Shown here: in pieces, positions 17,906 to 27,276 of the stretch
How the letters are laid out: every line of letters starts with the position of its first letter
Numbering within the stretch: the first letter of the stretch is position 1
Source of the DNA: an uncultured Clostridium sp.
Lineage (GTDB): Bacteria > Bacillota > Clostridia > TANB77 > CAG-508
NCBI GenBank assembly: GCA_948468275.1
Contig: CAOKHI010000021.1
Span: forward strand, 1-33,000
Reading direction: 5' to 3'
Length of the DNA: 33,000 nt
Program-made: the position numbers and the translations under genes
Notes under the pieces: model-generated
Database searches by the model: none
The model's input: only the letters and a program-made list of their open reading frames with translations
What the model was told of the DNA's origin: nothing

Positions 17906-20296
17906 ATGGCTTATAATTTTAGAGAAATTGAAGAAAAATGGCAAAAATATTGGGATGAAAATAAGACTTTTGAAACTAACACTTGGGATTTTTCAAAGGA
18001 AAAATTTTATGCACTTGATATGTTTCCTTACCCTTCTGGTCAAGGTTTACATGTTGGCCATCCAGAAGGATATACTGCAACAGACATTTTATCTAGAATG
18101 AAAAGAATGCAAGGTTATAATGTTTTGCATCCTATGGGTTGGGATGCCTTTGGTTTACCTGCTGAACAATATGCTATTAATACAGGAAACCACCCTGCTT
18201 CTTTTACTAAGAAAAATATTGAGGTATTTAAAAAACAAATTAAATCTTTAGGACTTTCTTATGATTGGGATAGAGAAATTTCTACTACTGATCCTGATTA
18301 TTATAAATGGACTCAATGGATTTTTACAAAATTATATGAAAAAGATTTAGCCTATGTAGATGAAATTCCTGTAAATTGGTGCCCTGAACTTGGAACTGTC
18401 CTTGCAAATGAAGAAGTTATTAATGGAAAAAGTGAACGTGGTGGCTTCCCTGTTTATAGAAAACCTATGAGACAATGGGTATTACGTATTACTAAATATG
18501 CTGAAAGATTATTAGATGATTTAGAGTTATGCGATTGGCCTGAATCTACTAAAGAAATGCAAAAAAATTGGATTGGTAAATCTGTTGGTGCAAATGTTGT
18601 ATTTAAAATAGATAATCATAATCTTGAATTTACTGTTTTTACTACAAGATGTGATACTCTTTTTGGTGCTACTTATTGTGTTTTTGCACCTGAACATCCA
18701 TTTATAGATACTATTACTACTTCTGAGTTTAAAGCTAAAGTAGATGAATATAAAAATATGTGTGCTACAAAGTCTGATTTAGAAAGAACTGAGTTAAATA
18801 AAGAAAAAACTGGTGTATTTACAGGAGCTTATGCAATAAATCCTGTTAATGGTAAAAAAATACCAATTTGGATTTCTGATTATGTTCTTGCAAGTTATGG
18901 AACTGGTTGTATTATGGCTGTTCCTGCCCATGATGAAAGAGATTATGAATTTGCTAAAAAATTTGGTATTGAAATTATTCCTGTTTTAGAAGGTGGCAAT
19001 ATTGATGAAGCTCCTTTTGTTGAAGATGGAATTCATATTAATTCTGACTTTTTAGATGGGTTAAATAAACAAGATGCAATAGATACTATGCTTAAATGGT
19101 TAGAAGAAAAAGGCATTGGTGAGAAACAAGTAAATTATAAATTACGTGATTGGTTATTTTCTCGTCAAAGATACTGGGGTGAGCCTATTCCTATTGTTCA
19201 TATGGAAGATGGAACTATGCGTAGTGTAGACGTTACACAGTTACCTTTAGAGCTTCCAGATACTAGTAATTATCAACCTTCTAAAACTGGTGAAAGTCCT
19301 CTTTCTAATTGTAAAGATTGGTTAGAAGTTGAAATTGATGGAAAAAAAGGAAAAAGAGAAACTAATACTATGCCTCAATGGGCTGGTTCTTGTTGGTATT
19401 ATTTACGTTATATTGATCCTAAAAATAATGATGAAATTGCAAATGCTGAATTAATTAAACATTGGCTACCTGTTAATATATACATTGGTGGCGCTGAACA
19501 TGCTGTATTACATCTACTTTATGCAAGATTTTGGCATAAGGTTTTATATGATTGTGATATCGTTCATACAAAAGAGCCTTTCCAAAAATTATTTCATCAA
19601 GGTATGATTTTAGGAACTAATGGTGAAAAAATGAGTAAATCTCGTGGTAATGTTGTAAATCCTGATGATATGGTTAAAAATTATGGTGCAGATGCTTTAA
19701 GAACTTATGAAATGTTTATGGGACCATTAGAAGCTGCGAAACCTTGGGATCCTAATGGAATAGATGGTTCTAAGAAATTTCTTGATAGAGTTTGGAGATT
19801 GTATGCAGAATCTAATAAGATTACAGATGAACCAAATATGGATTTAGAAAAACTTTACCATTATACTGTAAAGAAAGTTACCACTGATTATGAAACATTG
19901 AATTTTAATACAGCTATAAGTCAAATGATGATTTTTATAAATGCTGTTTACAAAGCTAACAATCTACCACGAGAATATGCAAATGGATTTTTACAATTAT
20001 TAAATCCTGTTGCTCCACATATCACAGAAGAATTATGGCAAATGCTTGGTCATACTGATTCTATAACATATTCTAACTGGCCAACATATGATGAGGAAAA
20101 AACAAAAAATGATATCTTTAATTTACCAATTCAAGTTAATGGAAAATTACGTAATTCTATCGATATTGAATTCGATTTGCCAGAAGAAGAAGTTAAAAGA
20201 TTAGTTCATGAAAAGATGGAAAGTTATTTGGTTGGTAAAGATGTTGTTAAGGAAATTTATGTGAATAATAAGATTTATAATATAGTTGTAAAATAG
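17906..20296 (+). CDS. leuS: Leucyl-tRNA synthetase
   Basis: 796 residues, normal for bacterial LeuRS. HIGH-type motif HVGHPEGY at about 49, the start [19 protein letters not shown], the editing domain ([12 protein letters not shown] and the conserved [15 protein letters not shown]), and the KMSKS loop EKMSKSRGN at about 575; an anticodon-binding domain and C-terminal region complete it. It charges tRNA-Leu and edits mischarged products. GAAAAGGA precedes the ATG. A possible promoter is TATAAT at 17861-17866 with a weak TTTAAA at 17838. I see no T-box leader, which many Firmicutes have before leuS; the upstream space is occupied by a MITE. There is no in-frame CGG in nearly 800 codons. Confidence 0.98.
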   Translation: MAYNFREIEEKWQKYWDENKTFETNTWDFSKEKFYALDMFPYPSGQGLHVGHPEGYTATDILSRMKRMQGYNVLHPMGWDAFGLPAEQYAINTGNHPASFTKKNIEVFKKQIKSLGLSYDWDREISTTDPDYYKWTQWIFTKLYEKDLAYVDEIPVNWCPELGTVLANEEVINGKSERGGFPVYRKPMRQWVLRITKYAERLLDDLELCDWPESTKEMQKNWIGKSVGANVVFKIDNHNLEFTVFTTRCDTLFGATYCVFAPEHPFIDTITTSEFKAKVDEYKNMCATKSDLERTELNKEKTGVFTGAYAINPVNGKKIPIWISDYVLASYGTGCIMAVPAHDERDYEFAKKFGIEIIPVLEGGNIDEAPFVEDGIHINSDFLDGLNKQDAIDTMLKWLEEKGIGEKQVNYKLRDWLFSRQRYWGEPIPIVHMEDGTMRSVDVTQLPLELPDTSNYQPSKTGESPLSNCKDWLEVEIDGKKGKRETNTMPQWAGSCWYYLRYIDPKNNDEIANAELIKHWLPVNIYIGGAEHAVLHLLYARFWHKVLYDCDIVHTKEPFQKLFHQGMILGTNGEKMSKSRGNVVNPDDMVKNYGADALRTYEMFMGPLEAAKPWDPNGIDGSKKFLDRVWRLYAESNKITDEPNMDLEKLYHYTVKKVTTDYETLNFNTAISQMMIFINAVYKANNLPREYANGFLQLLNPVAPHITEELWQMLGHTDSITYSNWPTYDEEKTKNDIFNLPIQVNGKLRNSIDIEFDLPEEEVKRLVHEKMESYLVGKDVVKEIYVNNKIYNIVVK

Positions 20297-20336
20297 CTAT
20301 AAAAAAGGATGTCATTAGACATCTTTTTTTATAGCT
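20295..20336. terminator. Bidirectional terminator between leuS and the pilin-like gene
   Basis: AGCTATAAAAAA and GATGTC (20295-20313) pair with GACATC and TTTTTTTATAGCT (20318-20336), a long stem with A-rich and T-rich sides, serving both converging genes. It overlaps both stop codons. Confidence 0.8.
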
Positions 20337-21174
20337 TTATTCCTACTATTTTTGTTAAATAAGTTTTTTCTGGTTTAGTCCAGTCACTATGAGTACCTGT
20401 AACATCCATTTTAACAGCATTTCTTTCTAATTCAATACCAATTCTTCCAAACACATAATAAGTAGCATGTGTATATTCAGCTTGATATATAGTTTCATCA
20501 TTTGTATCCAATGTTATTTCATTTATATCACCTTGACATCTATAATATACAATTAATAAATCATAATCAGATATATTTTTTTCTAGTACAACATCTCTTA
20601 CTCCAACTTCTGTATTACTCCACAATACTTCTTTTCTTGACTGTCTTTCTTCTAATCTTTCTATCTTTTCTTGCATGTTTGATACTAATGTTTTTAGTTG
20701 TTCTATTTCACTATTTCCTGTTGCTATTTTTTCTCCATTTATTGATGCTAATTGTAGAGATGCATTTATTTCAAACTCATATAGATATTGTTTTAGTTTT
20801 GTATATATTGATGTTGCATCTCCTATTTCTATTTGCGCTATATTTGCTAGTTCTTTTGATTTTGTTTCTACATATTCTATTTCATTATCTTCTTCTAAAT
20901 CATTGGCCAATTCTTGAAGTGTTGGCATTCTTTGGCTTTGTGCATATGTATTCATTTGTGTTTTTGTTATTTTTAAATTTAACTTTTCTGTTGCTTCTTA
21001 TTTTCTATATTCTCCTACTCCTTTTTGACCCATATCAACTATACCATCTTTATTTAATACTATACTTAATGTAACTCCTGCTAAAATTAGTAACACTATT
21101 TTTGTTATTATTAAAGTTATTAATGTTACTGCTTGTTCATTTTCTTTTTTTACCATTACTTTATTTTTATACAT
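20329..21174 (-). pseudogene. Pilin-like secreted protein, interrupted by an in-frame stop
   Basis: The gene starts at ATG 21174 after GGAGGAAGA. The first 58 codons encode a pilin-like N-terminus: AVTLITLIITKIVLLILAGVTLSI followed by GQKGVGEYRK. A TAA at 21000-20998 ends this frame. Without a change of frame the reading continues EATEKLNLKITKTQMNTYAQ to a TAA at 20329. The C-terminal 208 residues have a coiled coil (about SEIEQLKTLVSNMQEKIERLEE) and a beta-rich end (YDLLIVYYRCQGDINEI) like those on phage-tail-like or surface proteins. The first codon after a K-rich stretch was probably AAA. Either the gene is newly dead, or the C-terminal part is made alone from ATG 20955, for which I see no good ribosome site. 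Confidence 0.65.
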
Positions 21175-21324
21175 ATTCTTCCTCCATATCCTAATATAAA
21201 TTTTTTCCTTATTGTATTTTTCTATTCATATTTTATAAAACTATCTTGTCATTGTCAATCACTTAATTCTCTGATAGTAAAACTATTTATTCTTACAGCG
21301 TATTAGTTTTCGTAATCTGTTTCA

Positions 21325-21425
21325 AATTATGTCAATAGGGACGGGGCTATTTGACACAAAATATTAGAAAAATACATAATGAATTTGAAAGAGTGTCAAA
21401 TAGCCCCGTCCCTATTGACATAATT
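21325..21425. repeat. 33-bp perfect inverted repeat with GC-rich core
   Basis: Arms 21325-21357 and 21393-21425 are exact reverse complements around a 35-base AT-rich centre. Each arm contains GGGACGGGGC with TGTCAATA and TTTGACAC sides. Similar GGGACGG...TTTGACA palindromes are scattered through many Firmicutes genomes as REP-like elements. It is the most GC-rich point in this gap (21175-21529) and lies upstream of the HExxH gene. I see no other feature in the gap apart from TATAAT at 21491-21496, a likely -10 box for the next gene. Confidence 0.8.
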
Positions 21426-21529
21426 TTTATTGTAATATAATCGTAATACAAGTTTAATAACTTAGAAATACATTTTGTAAAAAAATGTTGTATAATATGT
21501 ATAGAATTTACTAAGGAGAAATTATATTT

Positions 21530-22642
21530 ATGAGTAGCATTGAAACAGATTTAAAAAAAGAAGGAATTGAAGTTATTAAACCACTTGATACTTTAACTGT
21601 AAATACTATTGCTAAAGGTGTTGCAGAAAAGTTGGCTAATAGATTTGGTGAACAGAATTTGAGTTATGATGATGTTTTTATTAAGTTGTCTAGACTTAAT
21701 ATGTATGTTGCTAAAATGCCTAATGGGTTATCTGGTGCTAAATATTATTATAAGAATAGTTCTATTTATTTTAATGAAGATATAGATTTAACTAATATAG
21801 ATATTTTCGCTATGCATGAGTGTATTCATTATTTACAAGAACTTAAAGATACAAAAAATAATTTAATTCATTTGGGATTATGTGATTTTTCTAATTCTAA
21901 ATTACCTGGTATGGCTTTGAATGAAGCTGCTGTCCAACTTATGAGTTCAAAATCACTTAATGTAAGACCTGATGTTGTTAAGTATTTTGATATAAATTTA
22001 CCTACTTGTAGTCCTTCTCATTATGCTTTAGAATGTAATTTAATAAATCAGATGGCATATATTACTGGTGATTATGTCTTATATAATAGTACTTTGTATA
22101 GTAATAATAGCTTTAAAAATAAATTTGTTTCTTTAACAAATGCAAAAGCTTTTAATTTGATACAAAAAAATATGGATAAATTGCTTTCTTTAGAAGATGA
22201 ATTGAGTAATTTAACTTATAAACTTGAAAATACTGATGATACTGATAAAAATATTATGAAGCTTTCTGAAAATATTAATAATTTGCGTAATAAAATACAA
22301 CAACTATTTTTAAAAATTCAAAATTTGATTTTGACAAGTTATTTTGATGCTAACTTTAAAAATATTACTACTTTAGAGCAAATTGAAAATTATAGAAGAA
22401 AACTATATAATTATAAAGATTTAATTGGTACTACTTCTAGTTATACTTTTTTTAATGATTACTATATTTCTAAAATGGCTGCATTAGAAATAAAATGTAA
22501 TATTTTAGAAAATGCTCTTTATTCATCTAACAATAATACTGCTCTTGTACAAGTAAAGACTAACTTTATAACTACTTTATTTAATAAAATAAAGAAATTA
22601 TTTCTTAAACCAAAAAATTACGAATTACCACTAAATCAATAA
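21530..22642 (+). CDS. HExxH zinc-protease-like protein of unknown function
   Basis: A 370-residue protein without a signal peptide. FAMHECIHYLQE (about 93-104) carries an HExxH zinc motif, and LNEAAVQLMSS about 45 residues later offers a Glu in the place of a third gluzincin ligand. The C-terminal half has long helices with coiled-coil character (KLLSLEDELSNLTYKLE and SENINNLRNKIQQL) and a basic, hydrophobic end (FITTLFNKIKKLFLKPK) that could sit on a membrane. AAGGAG precedes the ATG. I do not recognise a named family; protease activity is inferred only from the motif. It is followed by its own terminator and stands alone. Confidence 0.7.
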   Translation: MSSIETDLKKEGIEVIKPLDTLTVNTIAKGVAEKLANRFGEQNLSYDDVFIKLSRLNMYVAKMPNGLSGAKYYYKNSSIYFNEDIDLTNIDIFAMHECIHYLQELKDTKNNLIHLGLCDFSNSKLPGMALNEAAVQLMSSKSLNVRPDVVKYFDINLPTCSPSHYALECNLINQMAYITGDYVLYNSTLYSNNSFKNKFVSLTNAKAFNLIQKNMDKLLSLEDELSNLTYKLENTDDTDKNIMKLSENINNLRNKIQQLFLKIQNLILTSYFDANFKNITTLEQIENYRRKLYNYKDLIGTTSSYTFFNDYYISKMAALEIKCNILENALYSSNNNTALVQVKTNFITTLFNKIKKLFLKPKNYELPLNQ

Positions 22643-22650
22643 ATATTTTT

Positions 22651-22681
22651 AGCAGATAGGCAAATTCATTACCTATCTGCT
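22651..22681 (+). terminator. Terminator of the HExxH gene
   Basis: AGCAGATAGG (22651-22660) pairs with CCTATCTGCT (22672-22681), loop 11 bases, then TTAATTTTTTT. The reverse strand has a weaker T-tract but may also be ended here. Confidence 0.85.
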
Positions 22682-22693
22682 TTAATTTTTTTA

Positions 22694-23053
22694 CTATGGT
22701 ACCATAATTTTCATAGTTTCTTTTAATGCACTATAATACTTTTCTTTTGTTTCTATTGTATAAATCTTTAAAAGTTCTAAAAAGTATTCGTCAGATGCAT
22801 ATATCATGTGCAATTTCGATACTGCTTCTTTATATTTTTGCGCATTGAATAGTTTAACACCTAATTCAGCATATATAACATATAAATATTGTATATACAC
22901 TATATTTTGCCTATTAGTTAAGAAAAATAATTTTTCGAAATCATTAAATGTGTAAAGATTATATATTTGGTCTTTTATTTTTCTTTCCACATCTTTTTTA
23001 CCATTCATTCTGCTCCGTATCGCTTTTTTTGCTAGTTCCATAGCTTGTTGCAT
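22694..23053 (-). CDS. Small helical protein of unknown function
   Basis: A 119-residue, all-helical, lysine-rich protein that I do not recognise; the helix spacing loosely recalls TPR-like proteins (LYVIYAELGVKLFNAQKYKEAVSKLHMIY). The start is uncertain. GGGAG at 23070-23066 is well placed for ATG 23061, but that frame stops after nine codons; it is 12 bases from ATG 23053. ATG 23008 (MNGKKDVERK) also has GGAG close upstream. Codon 13 from 23053 is CGG (23017-23015); if the later start is used, CGG is not translated. Confidence 0.55.
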   Translation of the reverse strand: MQQAMELAKKAIRSRMNGKKDVERKIKDQIYNLYTFNDFEKLFFLTNRQNIVYIQYLYVIYAELGVKLFNAQKYKEAVSKLHMIYASDEYFLELLKIYTIETKEKYYSALKETMKIMVP

Positions 23054-23284
23054 TTTCTCATATGTCTCCCTTCAAAATTAATATTGCAAAACTATGTAAA
23101 TTAGTATACCACTTTTACTTATTAATTTCAATCCCCTCTAAATTTTACACTAACACTAACTTTTCTTCAAAACGTCACTTAATATATCGTTAGAAGCATA
23201 TAAAGCAAGTTATAAATTAGAAATGTTTGCCTATTTAAACAATAAATTTAGTATTATAAGGTATCTAGAAAAAAATACCAAAAC

Positions 23285-24541
23285 TTATACTTCTAAAAAT
23301 TTTACAATTTGCTTTGCGGCTTCTCTACCTGATCTGCTTGCCCATGCTACTGTTGCCTTTGCTCCACTTAAATCGCCTCCTGCAAATACTTTTTCTTTAG
23401 ATGTCATGTATTTTTCATTTACTTGTATATAACCTTTTTTAGTAAGTTCTATTCCTAAATTATTTACTAAATTTTCTTCTGGTTTTGACCCAACAGCCAT
23501 AACAACATAATCAATATCAAGTATGTAATTACTATTTTCTATATCTTGTGGTACTTCTCTTGTTTCTCCTTCTTTTTTTACAAGCTCTGTTTTTATACAT
23601 TCTATTTTTTCTACTTTTTTATCTCCTAATATTTTTACTATATTATTTTGAAATAGAAATTCTATCCCTTCACTTTCTGCGTCTTGTACTTCTTTATCTT
23701 CTGCTGGCATTTGTTTTCTTGCCCTTCTATATATTACATAAACTTCTTTTGCTCCTTTTTTCTTTATTGTTCTTGCTGTATCCATTGCAACATTTCCTCC
23801 ACCTATAATAGCAACTTTTTTGTTTATGTAGTCTGGATGGTTAGCATGTTCTAATAGTTCATTTCCTCCATATACTCCATTTAGTTCTTCGCCTTGTATA
23901 CCCATTTTAGAAGACATATTTGCTCCAAATCCTAAAAATATAGCATCATATTTTTTCTGTAATTCTTCTAATGAATAGTCTTTTCCTAATTCTTTATTAT
24001 ATTGTACTTGTATTCCTAATGCTAATATTTTACTAATAGTAGCATCTATAATTTGTTCTTCTAGCCTAAATCTTGGAATTCCATGTCTTAGTATTCCACC
24101 TAATTTTTCATATTTTTCATATATTGTAACTTCATATCCACATCTTGCAAGCCATGCTGAACATGATAATCCTGATGGTCCTCCTCCAATTATTGCTACT
24201 TTTTTGTCTTTTTTTTCATTTGTAAATTTTTCTATTTTATAATTTTCTTTTATTGCTATATCTCCAACAAATGCTTCTATTTCTCCTATGCTTACCGATT
24301 GTGATTTTATTCCTCTTATACAACTACCTTCACATTGTTTTTTATGTGGACAAATTCTACCACAAATTGGTTGTAATACTGTAGTTTCGCATAATGTTTC
24401 ATATGCTTTTTTATATTCCTTGTTTTTTACATGCATTATAAATTCTGTTATGTCATTTTCCAATGGACATCCTAGCTTACATGGTTTTTTAATACAAGAT
24501 AAACAATAATCTGCTTTTTTACTTATTTCTAAATTTTCCAT
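23285..24541 (-). CDS. gltA: NADPH-dependent glutamate synthase small-subunit-like flavoprotein
   Basis: A 418-residue protein. The N-terminal Fe-S domain has Cys13, Cys16, Cys21, Cys25 and a second set in PICGRICPHKKQCEGSC. Then an FAD-binding Rossmann motif KVAIIGGGPSGLSCSAWLA, an NAD(P)-binding motif VAIIGGGNVAMDTART followed by YRRARKQMPA, and the closing FAD motif VFAGGDLSGAKATVAWA. This is the GltD/DPD-N group that passes electrons from NADPH to a partner. No large GltB subunit is nearby, so the partner may be elsewhere, or the protein acts as the stand-alone clostridial type. GGAG lies 11 bases before the ATG. No in-frame CGG. Confidence 0.9.
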   Translation of the reverse strand: MENLEISKKADYCLSCIKKPCKLGCPLENDITEFIMHVKNKEYKKAYETLCETTVLQPICGRICPHKKQCEGSCIRGIKSQSVSIGEIEAFVGDIAIKENYKIEKFTNEKKDKKVAIIGGGPSGLSCSAWLARCGYEVTIYEKYEKLGGILRHGIPRFRLEEQIIDATISKILALGIQVQYNKELGKDYSLEELQKKYDAIFLGFGANMSSKMGIQGEELNGVYGGNELLEHANHPDYINKKVAIIGGGNVAMDTARTIKKKGAKEVYVIYRRARKQMPAEDKEVQDAESEGIEFLFQNNIVKILGDKKVEKIECIKTELVKKEGETREVPQDIENSNYILDIDYVVMAVGSKPEENLVNNLGIELTKKGYIQVNEKYMTSKEKVFAGGDLSGAKATVAWASRSGREAAKQIVKFLEV

Positions 24542-24633
24542 TTTTTTAGTTCTCCAAATATTTTTTATATATTTTATTATTAAAAATTTCTCTTGTCAAT
24601 TGCTCCTGACTAGTTATTTCAATATAGTTGTTA

Positions 24634-24814
24634 GTTACAGTTCACAGCATATATAATAAAATCCGCTACGGCTAAGTAATATATTTTATTTTTTCATTTC
24701 GCCCTCCAAGCTCACGGGTATTCCCCCGCCTCAATGGGCTGTCGGGTCTTCATTACAAAATAAAATATATTACTTAGTCTTCGCTACTTACTGCTATTGT
24801 CTGTGAATAGTAAC
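24634..24814. mobile_element. MITE-like element, copy 2 (181 bp)
   Basis: Identical to copy 3. Terminal repeats are GTTACAGTTCACAG and the complement of GTTACTATTCACAG. Flanked by an exact 8-bp duplication AGTTGTTA (24626-24633 and 24815-24822). It lies in the gap between gltA and htrA, just upstream of the htrA promoter region, and has no coding capacity. Confidence 0.88.
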
Positions 24815-24910
24815 AGTTGTTACAATTTTTTCACATTTTTTTCACAAAACTGTTGTATTATTATAACAGTTTAGGTTATATTAAATTAAAATAAAATTGG
24901 AGGTTTCAAA

Positions 24911-26150
24911 ATGGATGATAATCAAAATAGTAAATCTACTTTTACAGTAGTAGATTATTCTGATAAGAAAGAAAAGAAAAATTATAATTTTACAAAAAGT
25001 GTTTTTGTTCCTTTTTGCTCTGGTATTTTAGGAACAGCATTAGTTATAGGTACTTGTTTTGGTGTACCTAGTATTAAAGATAAGATTGTTAATAATAGTA
25101 ATAATAATGAAAGTAGTACTGTTCTTACATCTACTTCTCGGAGATAACCAAAATTCTACTTCTAGTAGTCTTACACAAATTTCTCTTGCTGATTATTCTG
25201 ATACTGGTATTTCTGTTGCAAATAAGGTATTGCCATCTATTGTTGGTATTAAAGTAGAATATGCTGTTAATTCGCTTTTTTCTAGAAATGGTTCAACTGC
25301 AAGTGCTGAAGGATCTGGAATTATTATAAGTGAAGATGGTTATATTTTAACTAATAATCATATCGTAAATACTTCATCTAATGCTTCTTATTATGAGGTT
25401 TCTCAAGCAACTAAAGTTATTGTGTATTTGTATAATGATAAAACTGAATATGAGGCAACTATTGTTGGTACAGACGAGCAAACAGATTTAGCTGTTATTA
25501 AGATTAATAAAACTGGTCTTAGTGCTGCTGAGCTTGGTAATTCAGATGATGTAAAAGTTGGAGAATTTTCTATGGCTATTGGTAATCCTTTAGGTTTACA
25601 AAGTAGTGTAACTGGTGGCATGATTAGTGCTGTTAATAGAACTGTTACTGATACTGATGGTAAAACTTTTACTTTAATTCAAACTGATGCTGCTATAAAT
25701 TCTGGAAATAGTGGCGGTGCTTTAGTTAATGCTGAAGGTAAAGTAATTGGTATTAATACATTAAAACTTTCTGGTACAGGAATTGAAGGTATGGGATTTG
25801 CTATTCCTATTAATTCTACTATTGATATTTATGAGCAATTAATTCAGTATAATAAAGTAAAAAGACCTTATATTGGTATAAATGGTATTGATTTAGATGA
25901 AAAAACTGCTGAATATAATAAACTTGTTGTTGGAATTTATGTAAAATCTGTTGAAGACTTTTCTGCTGCACAAAAAGCCGACATTAGAAATGGTGATGTA
26001 ATTATTGAAGCTGATGGAACAAAAGTTACTACTATGGATGAATTAAATTCTATTAAAAATAAGCATAAAATTGGTGAAGATATGACTTTAAAAGTAAATA
26101 GAAAAGGTGAAGAAATTACTATAACTATAACTTTAGCAGAGCAACCTTAG
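24911..26150 (+). CDS. htrA: HtrA/DegP-type membrane-anchored serine protease, +1 frameshifted
   Basis: ATG 24911 follows TTGGAGG. The zero frame encodes a cytosolic tail, a membrane helix (VFVPFCSGILGTALVIGTCFG) and a linker ending LTSTS, then CGG (25139-25141) AGA TAA. Skipping the C gives GDNQNSTSSS and an open frame to 26150; the joined product is about 412 residues. It has the S1C triad: His in LTNNHIV (about 150), Asp in QTDLAVI (about 192), Ser in NSGNSGGALV (about 267), then one PDZ domain (RPYIGING to the end). Without the shift the catalytic domain has no natural start with a ribosome site and no membrane anchor. HtrA degrades misfolded proteins outside the membrane. Followed by a terminator at 26367. 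Confidence 0.88.
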
Positions 26151-26265
26151 AATTTTATAAGCTATTTAAAGTTTCAAGTATGTTACACTTTTTAATCTAA
26201 AAACATTATATATTAACATATTTTTCACATAATGGACAAATATTATTGTTATATTATAGGAGATG

Positions 26266-26306
26266 TAAGGAAGTAAATAAATTGTTACTCCATCTTTACT
26301 TCCTTA
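26266..26306 (+). repeat. Inverted repeat after htrA
   Basis: TAAGGAAGTAAA (26266-26277) pairs with TTTACTTCCTTA (26295-26306). It could be a first, weak terminator or an RNA end structure; no T-run follows. Confidence 0.5.
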
Positions 26307-26366
26307 TTAATATAAGTAATGCCTTATAAGTTTTTCTTATATTAAAACATCCCCTTTTATTTTCAT

Positions 26367-26400
26367 AAAGATGGCTATAAGAAGCCATCTTTGTTTTTTT
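26367..26400 (+). terminator. Intrinsic terminator downstream of htrA
   Basis: AAAGATGGC (26367-26375) pairs with GCCATCTTT (26384-26392), then G and T7. It also lies at the end of the converging minus-strand operon. Confidence 0.85.
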
Positions 26401-26411
26401 AGTACAATTAT

Positions 26412-27248
26412 TTAGAATACTATTACATCCATCGCATCTGTGTAATTTGAGTTTCCATATGGATATATTATATATAGTTTGTTGTTTTCTCCTACAAAAT
26501 ATGTTGTTGTATTTTGTATTTCATACAAATCACTTTGTTCATCTCTTATAAATACGTTGTATCCTAATGATTTTAGAGATGTTGCTTCATTATTTGCTTG
26601 TTTTACTGTTGCTTGTATTTTACTTTTTACTGAATTTTGACTTAGTCCTCGTATTCCAATTAGGGCATTTAAATCCATGACTTCATTTGTGCTTAAATTA
26701 TAATTATATGTTTGAATTATTATTCTTTGTGGATTATTACCTTCTTTTAATGTAGATTTTATTACTAAAGATAGTATATTTGTATTAATATATCCCATGT
26801 ATTCTACATCATATATAGTATTGTTTATTCCTTGTGTAAGTATGTTTTGTGCTTTTTCAACAAATATTTCTTCTATTTGTTTGTTGAATTTTTCTATTGA
26901 GTCATTCGCTATATTTATATATGGTATTTTTATATCAATATCATACCTATTTTCAGATATTTCTTTTTTTTCATAGAGTGTATATATTAAATCTTTGTTT
27001 GAGTCTATTCTAGTTACTCCTATAGTATTTATATTATAACCTTGATAATTTAGTGTGTTTGAAAATATATCTTTAAAATTTTCTGCTAATGTTTGGTCAT
27101 CTTCGTTTAATTGTATTGTATTTGTATATGTATTTTTTTCTTCTTCATTTTTATCTCTAAAAAATTGCCAATATACTCCATAATTTAATGCAAAAATACA
27201 TACTATAATTATTATTGCAAACATAACTATTCTTAAATTTATTTTCAT
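26412..27248 (-). CDS. Membrane-anchored RsiV-like (DUF3298) protein
   Basis: A 278-residue protein: an N-terminal membrane helix (VMFAIIIIVCIFALNYGVYW), then an extracytoplasmic domain whose order (YDIDIKIPYINIANDSIEKFNKQIEEIF, SLVIKS, NYNLSTNEVMDLNALI and a closing YFVGENNKLYIIYPYG) matches the DUF3298 fold also present in the anti-sigma factor RsiV. There is no cytosolic sigma-binding domain and no sigma factor next to it, so it is unlikely to be a true anti-sigma factor. It is the last gene of the minus-strand operon starting at 30276. The site AAAGGGATG is rather far from the ATG. Confidence 0.68.
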   Translation of the reverse strand: MKINLRIVMFAIIIIVCIFALNYGVYWQFFRDKNEEEKNTYTNTIQLNEDDQTLAENFKDIFSNTLNYQGYNINTIGVTRIDSNKDLIYTLYEKKEISENRYDIDIKIPYINIANDSIEKFNKQIEEIFVEKAQNILTQGINNTIYDVEYMGYINTNILSLVIKSTLKEGNNPQRIIIQTYNYNLSTNEVMDLNALIGIRGLSQNSVKSKIQATVKQANNEATSLKSLGYNVFIRDEQSDLYEIQNTTTYFVGENNKLYIIYPYGNSNYTDAMDVIVF

Positions 27249-27276
27249 ATGTTAATCATCCCTTTCACTTTTTTTA

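Noticed and set aside
26412..27248. A true anti-sigma factor RsiV
   Set aside because: Only the extracytoplasmic DUF3298-like domain is seen; no cytosolic sigma-binding domain and no sigma factor gene are adjacent.
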